This document shows positions 1 through 7,363 of a DNA stretch of 64,000 nucleotides, piece by piece (positions within the stretch are counted from its first letter, which is position 1; every line of letters starts with the position of its first letter). The position numbers and the translations under genes are program-made. The DNA is taken from positions 1 to 64,000 of the forward strand of contig CAVGIM010000001.1 in assembly GCA_963629575.1 (NCBI GenBank), in the 5' to 3' direction. This DNA comes from Hallerella sp963629575 (GTDB lineage: Bacteria > Fibrobacterota > Fibrobacteria > Fibrobacterales > Fibrobacteraceae). Under the pieces are notes generated by a model, which was given only the letters and a program-made list of their open reading frames with translations, was not told the DNA's origin and did not search any database.

Positions 1-29
1 ATGTAGGCGTTCTGCAGTTTCACGTAGAA
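1..29 (-). pseudogene. Edge of a pilin-like cassette (cut by window start)
   Basis: Read on the minus strand, these bases encode FYVKLQNAY, the same segment that opens the pilin-like cassette at 961-1371 (FYVKLQDAYY). A TGA lies directly upstream in this frame, so no intact pilin N-terminus is attached. The rest of the cassette lies outside the window. The pilin identity rests on similarity to the second copy and on remembered Fibrobacter type IV pilin sequences. Confidence 0.5.
12..29 (-). repeat. 18-bp cassette junction repeat, copy 1
   Basis: The minus strand reads TTCTACGTGAAACTGCAG, identical to positions 1354-1371. Both copies mark the exact 5' boundary of a truncated pilin-like reading frame, and in both the pilin frame is closed just upstream by TGA. 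Confidence 0.85.
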
Positions 30-86
30 TCAAAAAAAAGCAAGACGGATGTATGATTTTGTATTATATTTGAATTGAGGTCGAAT

Positions 87-383
87 ATGGCAACACTATT
101 GATACAGACACGAGTTGAGGCTTGCCTAAAAAAACAAGCAGACATTTTCTTTCAATCCATAGGTCTTGATACGACTAGTGCGATTCGATTGTTTTTAAAT
201 CAAGCTTTAATTCAGCAACGAATTCCTTTTGATATCGTTTCTAAAGAAATTGTCGATAGAAAAAGCGCCCTCGATAATTTTAAAGCAATGAGAGCCGCGC
301 TCTCTTCAAGAAAAGAACCATCGCTTGCAGATATTAACAGGGAAATAAAAAAAACGAGAAAGTCCCTCAAAGAAAAAAGATGA
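87..383 (+). CDS. RelB/DinJ-family antitoxin
   Basis: This 98-residue protein has the ribbon-helix-helix N-terminus of RelB/DinJ antitoxins: a short beta strand (ATLLIQTRVEA) followed by a helix ending in TTSAIRLFLNQAL. The C-terminal half is charged and basic, as expected of the toxin-wrapping region. The ATG at 87 is preferred over a TTG 12 nt upstream because GAGG lies 6 nt before it. Its end overlaps the next gene by 4 nt (ATGA), so the two are translationally coupled. It probably binds the PIN protein and represses its own promoter. DinJ-type antitoxins usually partner YafQ/RelE toxins, so the PIN partner is unusual. Confidence 0.85.
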   Translation: MATLLIQTRVEACLKKQADIFFQSIGLDTTSAIRLFLNQALIQQRIPFDIVSKEIVDRKSALDNFKAMRAALSSRKEPSLADINREIKKTRKSLKEKR

Positions 384-799
384 CGCCTGTTTTTGCCACG
401 ATAGACACAAATGTGCTGGTTTCCGCATTAATAACGAAGAATCCAGAAGCGGCAACCGTTTTGGTGATGGAATCCGTATTTTCAGGGAAAATCAAGCCTC
501 TTTTCAATCAGAACATTTTAGATGAATACGAAGAAGTTTTGTATCGACCGAAGTTTCATATCGAAAATACCATGATTCGTTCTTTTATCGATTTTATTCG
601 AACCTATGGCTTTTCCGTAATTTCGATTTCTACAGGCAAAACGCTAAAGGATCCTGACGATCTGGTATTTTACGAGGTTACGATGACTGTGCCAAACGCA
701 AAACTAGTAACGGGAAACATCAAACATTTTCCGATTCAGCCAAATATTGTTACGCCAGCGCAAATGATGAAAATTTTAAATAACAATCATGCTGTCTAA
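380..799 (+). CDS. PIN-domain toxin (putative ribonuclease)
   Basis: This 139-residue protein is the length of PIN-family toxins. It starts with the acidic metal site TIDTNVLVSAL (first Asp near residue 9), has Glu residues in the DEYEEVL helix, and ends with the DPDD and TGNIKHFP segments typical of the TA-associated PIN_3 type. Such proteins are Mg-dependent endoribonucleases. The 4-nt overlap with the upstream antitoxin gene marks them as one operon. The gene is AT-rich compared with the core genes to the right, which fits acquisition. All expected acidic residues appear present, so it should be active. Confidence 0.85.
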   Translation: MTPVFATIDTNVLVSALITKNPEAATVLVMESVFSGKIKPLFNQNILDEYEEVLYRPKFHIENTMIRSFIDFIRTYGFSVISISTGKTLKDPDDLVFYEVTMTVPNAKLVTGNIKHFPIQPNIVTPAQMMKILNNNHAV

Positions 800-895
800 T
801 AAAATTTGGCAGGGAATTTTCGATACACGAATTCTTTTCGTCGAGTAAATTAGATATGCCAAACAAATTACTTGTTGGCTTAAAATCGTCTAAAA

Positions 896-930
896 TAAAA
901 AACGGCTCCCGAAATAGGGAACCGCTTTTT
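896..930. terminator. Bidirectional intrinsic terminator
   Basis: CGGCTCCC (903-910) pairs with GGGAACCG (917-924) around a 6-nt loop with one mismatch. An A-run lies on the left and a T-run on the right, so it can end transcription both after the PIN gene and after the pilin-like cassette. The rest of 800-960 holds nothing else I recognise. Confidence 0.75.
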
Positions 931-960
931 AACTTTACGAAAAAACCGTGGGCTTTCGGA

Positions 961-1371
961 TTAGTTCGCAACCGGCGCAATGTTGGAGAATTGCGGAGTG
1001 AGCGTTTCGCATCCGGTATCAAGCTTTGCAGACGAGTAGGTTAGCGAAGCGCCACCGGTTGCATTTGCGTCATTTGTAGTCGTGGCGGAAATTTTCCAGT
1101 TTACGCCTGCAGCGCAGTCGTTCAATTTGACCGGATTTTCTGCTGTCCAGCCATCCGTAATTGTAGAACCAGTTACAGTGGACTCGGTGGCACCATCCAT
1201 ACATTTGTTTTGGTCTGAATTCCAAGAACCAGCTTTACAGGTGTTTGTCGGTTCAACAGTTCCTCCAGCATATTTAAAATTTTTTGAGTCGTTCATTGCG
1301 TATCCAATCTTTGCCCAGGTGCCAGCGCTTGCCGTTTCCGCATAGTACGCATCCTGCAGTTTCACGTAGAA
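961..1371 (-). pseudogene. Pilin-like cassette lacking the 5' end (putative silent donor)
   Basis: The frame reads FYVKLQDAYYAET and continues about 137 codons to a TAA at 961, with paired Cys residues and a Ser/Thr/Gly/Ala-rich tail. This matches the C-terminal part of a Fibrobacter-type pilin. The prepilin leader and hydrophobic N-terminal helix are absent. A TGA closes the frame directly upstream, and I see no ribosome-binding site or promoter. An internal ATG at 1365 exists, but a protein starting there would not be exported. The reading frame is undamaged, as in a donor cassette, rather than decayed. The neighbouring nucleotidyltransferase gene takes its last codons and stop from the first bases of this cassette. 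Confidence 0.6.
1354..1371 (-). repeat. 18-bp cassette junction repeat, copy 2
   Basis: Identical to positions 12-29 and 1342 nt away from them. It is the first 18 nt of the truncated pilin-like frame and also encodes, in another frame, the stop codon of the gene to its right. Confidence 0.85.
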
Positions 1372-2054
1372 AATGGAGACTCATTCAAAAGCGAAAGTAG
1401 TTGAGGAAGCCTTGTGCTTGCCGTCTTTCGAATGCTTTTTTGCCATGAAAGAGGAAACTGTCCGAATATTTCCAGAAGTCTATCTTTTCTGGATGAAATT
1501 TCTGCAATTAATGCTGTTAGGGAAGAAACCGTTTGAGCGTCTTTTTCTTTTTTTCGCAAATCTTGCCTAAGAGGAATAACCAAAGTTTTGTGGAGTACAT
1601 AGGCTTCTAATTCTGGAATTTTCAAAGGAATGTCATTGTACTCAATTTTTTGTACAAATTGCTTTGCTATTTCCATATAACTCAACATTTGTGCTGTTAA
1701 CTGAAGATTTGAAACAGGAACGATTGGAGAGGCGGAACGAGTCCTTGTTGTGAGAAATTCTATTTCCAAATCATGTCGCTCGTATTTTGTCAAATTCGAA
1801 TTAATGTCAAAAATAGTGGAAAAACCTAGATGTTCCAAAACGGAAGGCACATCAATACATGGAAATCTTTTCTTTGGATTTTCAATCAAAAAATCAAGAT
1901 CTGTCGTTCGGAGAACAGGAATTTCGTCGGATTTGTACAAAAATCGATAAACCGGAAGACACCAGCTGCCGACAAGGATCAGTTGTTCTAAAGCTCCGGC
2001 ACAATGCAGAGCTCGCAGAATAGTCAAGAATTCATTTGTCGCGGATTTTTCCAA
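1362..2054 (-). CDS. Nucleotidyltransferase-fold protein (GSU2403/AbiEii-like), putative toxin
   Basis: This 230-residue protein has a nucleotidyltransferase signature near the N-terminus: LILVGSWCLPVY, then TTDLDFLIENP with two Asp residues that would bind metal. This resembles the GSU2403-type and AbiEii/MNT families used in toxin-antitoxin and abortive-infection systems. The rest is helical and unrecognised. It overlaps the upstream small gene by 23 nt, suggesting coupled translation. The final codons (ending SPFST and TGA) lie inside the pilin cassette junction, so the native C-terminus may have been replaced when the cassette array formed. A tRNA- or protein-modifying toxin role is inferred from the family and context. 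Confidence 0.65.
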   Translation of the reverse strand: MEKSATNEFLTILRALHCAGALEQLILVGSWCLPVYRFLYKSDEIPVLRTTDLDFLIENPKKRFPCIDVPSVLEHLGFSTIFDINSNLTKYERHDLEIEFLTTRTRSASPIVPVSNLQLTAQMLSYMEIAKQFVQKIEYNDIPLKIPELEAYVLHKTLVIPLRQDLRKKEKDAQTVSSLTALIAEISSRKDRLLEIFGQFPLSWQKSIRKTASTRLPQLLSLLNESPFST

Positions 2055-2349
2055 GGCTTTTTCCTATTAGATAAAGATCGTGACGAATTTCCTTGATGGA
2101 ATTCTTTAACTCTTTGCGCACGGCGTTTTCCTTTAAATATTTTTCTGCCAAGGGATTTTCTATTTTGCACAGATATTTGGAAACAACTTTTGTACTTATC
2201 CTATAAACTCGGTATAGATATTTATGTCCCTGAATATTTCGAATTCGAATGGAGCCGTTTGGGTAGGCGGAAAGTTTGTCTTCGCGATTCTTCAGCAAGG
2301 ACTTCAACCGTTCGGCTTCTTCTTCCAAAATGTCGGCAACAATTGTCAT
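2032..2349 (-). CDS. Small helical partner of the nucleotidyltransferase (putative antitoxin)
   Basis: This 105-residue protein starts MTIVADILEEEAERL. It has a charged helical N-terminus, a central basic beta segment (NGSIRIRNIQGHKYLYRVYR) and a Lys-rich C-terminus. I do not recognise a named family. The ATG at 2349 sits directly beside a 9-bp inverted repeat, whereas a TTG at 2376 would lie inside the promoter. The 23-nt overlap with the nucleotidyltransferase gene makes a toxin-antitoxin or defence pair likely, with this member as regulator or antitoxin. Confidence 0.55.
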   Translation of the reverse strand: MTIVADILEEEAERLKSLLKNREDKLSAYPNGSIRIRNIQGHKYLYRVYRISTKVVSKYLCKIENPLAEKYLKENAVRKELKNSIKEIRHDLYLIGKSLGKIRDK

Positions 2350-2350
2350 T

Positions 2351-2386
2351 ACCCTACAAATATATAAAATTAACAAATTGTAGGGT
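2351..2386 (-). promoter_or_regulatory. Operator-like inverted repeat with embedded promoter
   Basis: ACCCTACAA (2351-2359) and TTGTAGGGT (2378-2386) form a perfect 9-bp inverted repeat with an 18-nt AT-rich spacer containing TATATTTG on the minus strand. The proximal arm ends one base before the start codon at 2349. The layout fits an autoregulated TA promoter where a dimer covers the promoter and start. Confidence 0.65.
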
Positions 2387-2411
2387 AAATCGTGCCGATA
2401 ATAGTTTCATT

Positions 2412-2567
2412 TCAAAATCTCTTTTTCGTTGTCCATCGTTGAATTGACGAATAGGATTTTACGGAATTTTCGAACGGTGAACATTCTACCAGGAAACTGC
2501 GTACCAACGGCGGAAGTACATCCAAGTTAAATTTTTCAATCAAAAAATAATATCCGATAGCGACCAT
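2412..2567 (-). CDS. 51-residue protein of unknown function
   Basis: A short frame begins MVAIGYYFLIEKF and ends WTTKKRF. It has a recognisable expression context: TATCTTTT on the minus strand (2600-2593) fits the promoter type seen elsewhere here, and AAGGA (2581-2577) lies 9 nt before the ATG at 2567. No family is recognised. It may be a small regulator, or the surviving N-terminus of a larger accessory gene, since it stops shortly before the operator of the next gene pair. Confidence 0.4.
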   Translation of the reverse strand: MVAIGYYFLIEKFNLDVLPPLVRSFLVECSPFENSVKSYSSIQRWTTKKRF

Positions 2568-2715
2568 TTTCAAAATTCCTTATTCTTTTTCAAAAAGATA
2601 GTGCGTTTTGCGTGATTTTTCAAAAAATCTTAAGGGATGCTTTTGATATATCCCTGTTTGTGCAAGGTGCCTTTATATTTTCTCCAATAACTATAAATAT
2701 GATATAGTTTCTGGA

Positions 2716-2876
2716 GGTCACCTCTAAAAATTCAATTTTCAAAAATTTGGTTGCGACGCTTCGCGCTGGTTCGTCATTCAAAGTGGCAAATACCGAGAGT
2801 ATTCGCCACTTTTCATTCCTGCCTTCGCTTGGTCTCACTCAAATTTTCTTAACCAAAGCAATTTTTAGAGGTGACC
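2716..2876. repeat. Dispersed palindromic repeat, copy A (full, perfect 17-bp ends)
   Basis: GGTCACCTCTAAAAATT (2716-2732) and its exact reverse complement (2860-2876) bound the element. TGGA occurs on both outer sides, which looks like a 4-bp target duplication. The middle contains the shared core CGACGCTTCGCGC...GGTTCGTCA. Compared with other copies it carries an extra hairpin with arms AAAGTGGC and GCCACTTT (2780-2813). The plus strand stays open in one frame (VTSKNSIF...AIFRGD). It lies in the 366-nt gene-free stretch 2568-2933, which otherwise holds only the promoter of the 51-residue gene. Confidence 0.85.
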
Positions 2877-2933
2877 TGGAGAAAATTCAATGCGTTTGGG
2901 CTTTAGAACCGCAAAATTTACCGGGCAATCCGT

Positions 2934-3701
2934 CTAGAAATTTTCGATTCGGATGATTCCCAGTTCGCTCGCCTTGGCAAAGCCGTTGATCTTTTCTCCG
3001 AGGCGGACGTGCGCCCAGCCGTCCTTGATGTCGAGGATTTCGACGGAAGTTCCTTCGGAAAGCATGTTGAGCGTTTGCGCCTTGTCGCTTGGTCCGCTGG
3101 TGATGTCTGCGCTCTTGGCGATGACGATTCCCTCGGAATAGGTCTTTTCGCGGTAAATCTTGTAGCCGGCGCTGCAGGCGAAAATTCCAAGCGAAACGGC
3201 TACCGGAATGACGCCGAGTGTAAACGCCGTCTTGGCTTTTGCGCTTCGGGAAAGGATGCGGAAAACGTTGAGCGCGACGATGAGCCAGACAAGCCCAAGG
3301 ATGACGTAGAGCTGCCCGGTCATCGAAAGGAAATGGTGTGCCCGGAAAAGGAATTCGAGAATGGGGTTTTCCTCTTCGGCGGTTTCCTGCTTGTCCTTGG
3401 TCAGGCTTCGCGCAAACTTTAAGTTGTATTGGTAGTCTTCGTTGGCTGGATCTATCCGGAGCGCCTTTTCGTAGTTCAAGATGGAAAGCCCGAGACGCCC
3501 TTCGCGGAAATAGGCGTTTCCCAGGTTGTAAAAGAGGTCTCCGCTTAGGAATCCGTTATCGATGCAGTTCTGCCAGGCTTCCGCCGCCGACGTAAAGTCA
3601 CCGGCCTTGTAAGATGCCGCGCCGGTGTAAAGCGTCTTGCAGCTTTCGCTTGCAAAAAGGGACAGGCTGAGCGTCAGGAGCAAAAACAGGGTCTTTTTCA
3701 T
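2934..3701 (-). CDS. batE: BatE-like TPR/SH3b membrane protein
   Basis: This 255-residue protein has a signal peptide (MKKTLFLLLTLSLSLFA), TPR helices (about residues 25-95, NLGNAYFREGRLGLSILNYEKALRIDP), two membrane segments (about 125-180) and a C-terminal bacterial SH3 domain. That is the architecture of BatE from Bacteroides aerotolerance-type operons. The ATG at 3701 precedes the signal peptide and overlaps the batD stop by 4 nt. It probably works with BatD at the envelope. The batA/B/C genes with MoxR ATPase are not adjacent in this window. Confidence 0.85.
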   Translation of the reverse strand: MKKTLFLLLTLSLSLFASESCKTLYTGAASYKAGDFTSAAEAWQNCIDNGFLSGDLFYNLGNAYFREGRLGLSILNYEKALRIDPANEDYQYNLKFARSLTKDKQETAEEENPILEFLFRAHHFLSMTGQLYVILGLVWLIVALNVFRILSRSAKAKTAFTLGVIPVAVSLGIFACSAGYKIYREKTYSEGIVIAKSADITSGPSDKAQTLNMLSEGTSVEILDIKDGWAHVRLGEKINGFAKASELGIIRIENF

Positions 3702-5575
3702 TTGTGCGCCTCCAGGCTGTCGCAAAGGGTTTCGAATCTCTTGAGAGCGTCTCCGAGTTCCGCCGCCGAGATTCCTGCGGGAGCGAACCGTGCGTAGGCG
3801 CATTCTTCGAACCACTTGAGGATTTTTTCTTGCGATTCCCCGTCGATTTCGAGTTCGTTCAGGTTCGCTTTCTGCTGCTCGCGGGTCATGCCGCGGAATT
3901 CCCGGTTGGAAATATCCGACAGGTAGTCGATGAGTCCGTTTTCGAGCGCGGCGTAGAATCCCTTTGAATCGTTTTTCTCTAGAGCCTGCTTGGCCTTGGC
4001 GATGTTCTTTTTCAGGTTCTTCTTGGCTTTTGCCTTGCGAACGAGTGCCGCGTCGCTCGAATGCCTGCGGTGGGCGCGGACAAGGTACGTGAAAATCGCG
4101 TATAGGAAAATGGGAAGGACAAGGAGAAGCCAGAAGGGGATTGTCGCGTAGAACGGGGACTTTCCCTTGGAAACGGAGCCTATCTTGTGGATGTAGCGGA
4201 TATCTTTTCCAAGGTCCTCGATTTCGGACTTCGTCTGCGGCGAATAGGAGGGCGCGCTTGGCGAAAACGGCGCGTTGGCGGAAGCTTCGCCTTTTTCGAC
4301 CTTGATTTTCCAGGGGCCGAGCGTCTTGCTCTCGTATTTTTTCCTTGTGGGATTGAACCAGGAATAAGTGATTGCCGGTATGTCGAATTCGCCTTTTTTC
4401 TTTGGATAGAGGAAAATGCGGATGTTCTTGGTCGTGACGACTTTTCCGTTGATGACTTTTTTCTGGATGCTGTTTTCGGGCGGGACGGTTCGGAAGTCCG
4501 AAAATTCGGGCAATGTGGGGTCGGTGACGGTTCCCGGCTTGCCGTCTCCGGAAATCCGGATGGAAAGCGTGAGCGCGTCGCCGAGGGCGAGCGAATCCTT
4601 GTCGAATGTCGCGTCGAAGGAGTAGTTTCCGACCATTCCCGAAAAATCCTTTGGCTTTCCGTGGGCGGGGAGGGGGAGAACGTCGATCTTGACCGGCGCC
4701 GTCCTGGCTTCGGCTTCTTCGGGTTCCTGCTGCACGGAAGAGAAGCTCATGGAAAATCCGCTCTTGTTCGTCTTCTTTTCGACGATTTTGGGCTTTCCGA
4801 CCTTTGTGTAGCTGAACTTGAATGGCGGAATGGAAAGCTGTCCGGTCTTTACGGGCGAAAGCCAGGCGAACTTGGCGCTGCCTCGGGCTTCGCGCGGGGC
4901 TTCGGGAATCGGGGTGAGCTTCAGGTCCGACATGTCCGCCCGGTGAGCGATGAAATCGTTGCCGAGGTCCATGCTGGTCGCGACGAGGTTCCCCTGGAAA
5001 TGCTCGAACGTGTGGATGGAAAGCGTGACGGAAAGCTGCTCGCCTTCATAGACGGTCCGCTTGTTCGGCGTGAGCGAAACGGAGACCGCCGCTTCGTCGT
5101 AGGATTTTTTCACTTCGATGCGGTTCAGGTGAAAAATGTCGTATTCCCTTTCCCCGATTTTCCAGGAAAGGATTCCCGCGGACTTTATGCCCGTTTGCCG
5201 CGGGGCGACGAGATGAAAGCTGTACCGCTTGCCCGTTCCGCGTCTTCCTATCCGGACGTCCGCCGAATCGATGCCTTTCAGGACAAATCCGTTCTGGACG
5301 GAAAACCGGGGCGTTTCCCGCGAGCCGTATTCTTCGAGCTTTTGGGTATCGACCGTGAACTCGAGCGAAAACGTTTCTCCGGCATTGACGGAATTTCTGT
5401 CGATCTGGATGTCCCAAGGTCCCTGGGTGACGAGCTGCCCGGCATACCTGCCCGAGCCTCCGCCCATCATGGCGGCCATTTGCTGCTGCATCTGTTCCAT
5501 CATGGACCACGGATCGGTCGCCTGCGCAAAGATAGAAATGGCAAAAAGAAGAACTGTGAGTAGAAAGCGTTTCAT
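3698..5575 (-). CDS. batD: BatD-like oxygen-tolerance family protein
   Basis: This 625-residue protein has a signal peptide (MKRFLLTVLLFAISIFA), a Met/Gln/Gly-rich stretch, then several Ig-like beta domains with the family's DRNSVNAGETFSLEFTV opening and the repeated LGDALTLSIRISGDG segment. A single membrane helix near residue 470 (FWLLLVLPIFLYAIFTYLV) precedes a cytoplasmic helical tail. BatD proteins are poorly understood; in Bacteroides they are linked to aerotolerance or envelope stress. I chose ATG 5575 because it starts the signal peptide. A TATCTTTT element 7 nt before it may be its promoter. Confidence 0.88.
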   Translation of the reverse strand: MKRFLLTVLLFAISIFAQATDPWSMMEQMQQQMAAMMGGGSGRYAGQLVTQGPWDIQIDRNSVNAGETFSLEFTVDTQKLEEYGSRETPRFSVQNGFVLKGIDSADVRIGRRGTGKRYSFHLVAPRQTGIKSAGILSWKIGEREYDIFHLNRIEVKKSYDEAAVSVSLTPNKRTVYEGEQLSVTLSIHTFEHFQGNLVATSMDLGNDFIAHRADMSDLKLTPIPEAPREARGSAKFAWLSPVKTGQLSIPPFKFSYTKVGKPKIVEKKTNKSGFSMSFSSVQQEPEEAEARTAPVKIDVLPLPAHGKPKDFSGMVGNYSFDATFDKDSLALGDALTLSIRISGDGKPGTVTDPTLPEFSDFRTVPPENSIQKKVINGKVVTTKNIRIFLYPKKKGEFDIPAITYSWFNPTRKKYESKTLGPWKIKVEKGEASANAPFSPSAPSYSPQTKSEIEDLGKDIRYIHKIGSVSKGKSPFYATIPFWLLLVLPIFLYAIFTYLVRAHRRHSSDAALVRKAKAKKNLKKNIAKAKQALEKNDSKGFYAALENGLIDYLSDISNREFRGMTREQQKANLNELEIDGESQEKILKWFEECAYARFAPAGISAAELGDALKRFETLCDSLEAHK

Positions 5576-5599
5576 AACAGTCAAAAGATACAAAAAAGC

Positions 5600-5607
5600 T
5601 ATCTTTG
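5600..5607 (+). promoter_or_regulatory. TAnnTTTG promoter element, 4 nt before the modF-like ATG
   Basis: TATCTTTG ends 4 nt before ATG 5612. If the element acts like the Bacteroidota -7 box, transcription would begin at or next to the start codon. Confidence 0.6.
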
Positions 5608-5611
5608 AACC

Positions 5612-6985
5612 ATGACTTGTCAATCGCTGGAATCTCTCTTTGAAGCTTGTCCCAAAATCCAGATGCTAGGCCCGGTCGGCAGCGGAAAATCCAGGGTCCT
5701 CCGGGAATTTTCCGAAAGGCATTCCGGGGTGTCGCTTTCTTCGACAGAAATCCAGCGCCGGATCCAGCGCGCGCTCGCACCCTTTTGGCAGCAACGTTTC
5801 ATCAGCCTCCGCGATGACGATGCGCCGCGTGTCCGCGACTTGCTTTTGAAGCCGAAGTTCTTCTTGAATTCCGCGCATTACGTGGAAGACGACCCGTTTC
5901 CGCCGACAGATCCCGAGAAGCTCGAAGAGGCGCTTTCCATGGCGAACCTTCCCGATACGGTCCTGAAGGTGAAGCTGCTGAGCCTTTCGAACGGCGAACT
6001 CCGCCGGATTCTCCTCGCGAGGCAGTGGATGGAGTCTCCCGACTACATTTTGTTTGACGATCCGTTCGGCGGTCTCGATCCGGAATTTCGAACGCATCTT
6101 GCGAAGGCTATCCTGAAAATGGCGAAAACGCAGGTCAAGATGGCGATAAGCCTGCAACGCAAGGAAGAGCTTTTGCCCGGGATTCCGGCCTTTGTGTATG
6201 AAAACGGCGAGTTTCGCGCCTACGAGGGAGAACTTCCCGAAAGAATTTTGAAAACGGCAGAAGAAAAGCGGGAAATCACATCGTATGTCATTGAAAGCTT
6301 GAGAACTCCGGCGGCTCTCGGAGAGACCCTCTTTGACCTGGAACACGTTCATGTCCGCTACGGTTCCGCGACAATCATCGACGATTTGACGTGGCAGGTG
6401 AAAAAGGGGGAACATTGGGTGGTGATGGGACCGAACGGAGCCGGCAAGAGCACGCTGCTCGCGCTGCTTTCGGCGGATCATCCGCAGATGTATTCGAACG
6501 ATATCACCTTGTTCGGCAAGAAGCCCGGAGCGGGTCTGAACATCTGGGAGCACAAGGCGCAAATCGGATTCTTTTCTCCGGAACTCGCGACCCAGTATCG
6601 AGAAAAGCTGAACATTTCGGAAGTTCTCTGCACGGGATTCACGACGGGGCTCGGGCTGTTTTCCCCGCCTTCCTGGGAAGAAAGGGCGAAGGCGAAAAAC
6701 TGGCTGCAGGAGCTCGGGTTTTCGGACGCGGAGCGACCTTTTGATTCGCTTTCCGCAACGGAACGCCGGCTGGTTCTTATCGCTCGCGCCGCGATTCGTC
6801 CGCCAAAGGTGCTGATTCTCGACGAGCCGACGCAGGGGATGGACGCGGAATTTCGGGAGCGTCTCTTCGACCTCCTGGAATTCCTGTCGAGCGAGACGAC
6901 GATAGTGCTTGTGACGCACTATGACGCGGAATGGCCAAAGTGCATGACGAACGTGCTGCGAATGCCGAAATTTTCCCTGGCGTAG
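5612..6985 (+). CDS. modF: Tandem ABC ATPase, ModF/PhrA-like
   Basis: This 457-residue protein has two nucleotide-binding domains and no membrane segment, like E. coli ModF. Domain 1 (about residues 10-220) has Walker A GPVGSGKS, signature LSNGE and Walker B ILFDDP, with Asp in place of the usual catalytic Glu. Domain 2 (about 240-455) has GPNGAGKST, a divergent signature LSATE and a canonical ILDEP. Domain 1 may therefore be weak in hydrolysis. No molybdate permease is nearby, so the substrate or role is uncertain. It is divergent from batD with 36 nt between them. Confidence 0.75.
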   Translation: MTCQSLESLFEACPKIQMLGPVGSGKSRVLREFSERHSGVSLSSTEIQRRIQRALAPFWQQRFISLRDDDAPRVRDLLLKPKFFLNSAHYVEDDPFPPTDPEKLEEALSMANLPDTVLKVKLLSLSNGELRRILLARQWMESPDYILFDDPFGGLDPEFRTHLAKAILKMAKTQVKMAISLQRKEELLPGIPAFVYENGEFRAYEGELPERILKTAEEKREITSYVIESLRTPAALGETLFDLEHVHVRYGSATIIDDLTWQVKKGEHWVVMGPNGAGKSTLLALLSADHPQMYSNDITLFGKKPGAGLNIWEHKAQIGFFSPELATQYREKLNISEVLCTGFTTGLGLFSPPSWEERAKAKNWLQELGFSDAERPFDSLSATERRLVLIARAAIRPPKVLILDEPTQGMDAEFRERLFDLLEFLSSETTIVLVTHYDAEWPKCMTNVLRMPKFSLA

Positions 6986-6987
6986 CT

Positions 6988-7359
6988 TTAAAGGATTCTT
7001 GTCGCCAGGTTCCCCGCATGGACGGCGAGAATTCCGAGAAAGACGCTCAGGGCCGCGTAGAGGGCGAACGAGCAGATGCTTCCCGCCTTGGCTAGTTCAA
7101 GACTTTCGCGTGCGAACGTGGAAAACGTGGTGAATCCGCCACAGAATCCGACGGTGAGAAATAGGCGAACGCCAGGGCTCAATCCATGTTCGGAAAGCCC
7201 GTAGAAAATCCCGATGAGAAAGCATCCCGCGATGTTTACGGCAAACGTCCCGAAAGGAAACGTTCCGGAAAGTTGCGCACCGACAAGCCTCGCCAGGAGA
7301 AAGCGGCAAATTCCGCCGAGAAAGCTGCCGCAGCCGACCAAAAGAATCGAACGAATCAT
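6988..7359 (-). CDS. crcB: Fluoride exporter CrcB/Fluc
   Basis: This 123-residue protein has four membrane segments and the Fluc hallmarks GGICRFLLAR, FPFGTFAVNIAGCFLIG and the GFCGGFTTFSTFARES channel motif. It works as a dual-topology dimer exporting fluoride. There is no fluoride riboswitch: only four nucleotides separate a TAAATTTG promoter element from the ATG. It converges on the modF-like gene. Confidence 0.95.
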   Translation of the reverse strand: MIRSILLVGCGSFLGGICRFLLARLVGAQLSGTFPFGTFAVNIAGCFLIGIFYGLSEHGLSPGVRLFLTVGFCGGFTTFSTFARESLELAKAGSICSFALYAALSVFLGILAVHAGNLATRIL

Positions 7360-7363
7360 GCGA

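Noticed and set aside
750..1022. Minus-strand frame MIPDAKRSL... between the PIN gene and pilin cassette
   Set aside because: It crosses the terminator and both neighbours and has low-complexity basic content.
2747..2956. 69-codon plus-strand frame that could look like a small gene
   Set aside because: Most of it is the translatable frame of the dispersed repeat, and it continues into the batE 3' end; there is no promoter or ribosome-binding site.
4187..5563. 458-codon open frame on the strand opposite batD
   Set aside because: batD has a signal peptide, family motifs and an operon partner. The opposite frame is open only because of strong codon bias and has Arg/Asp/Gly-rich nonsense composition.
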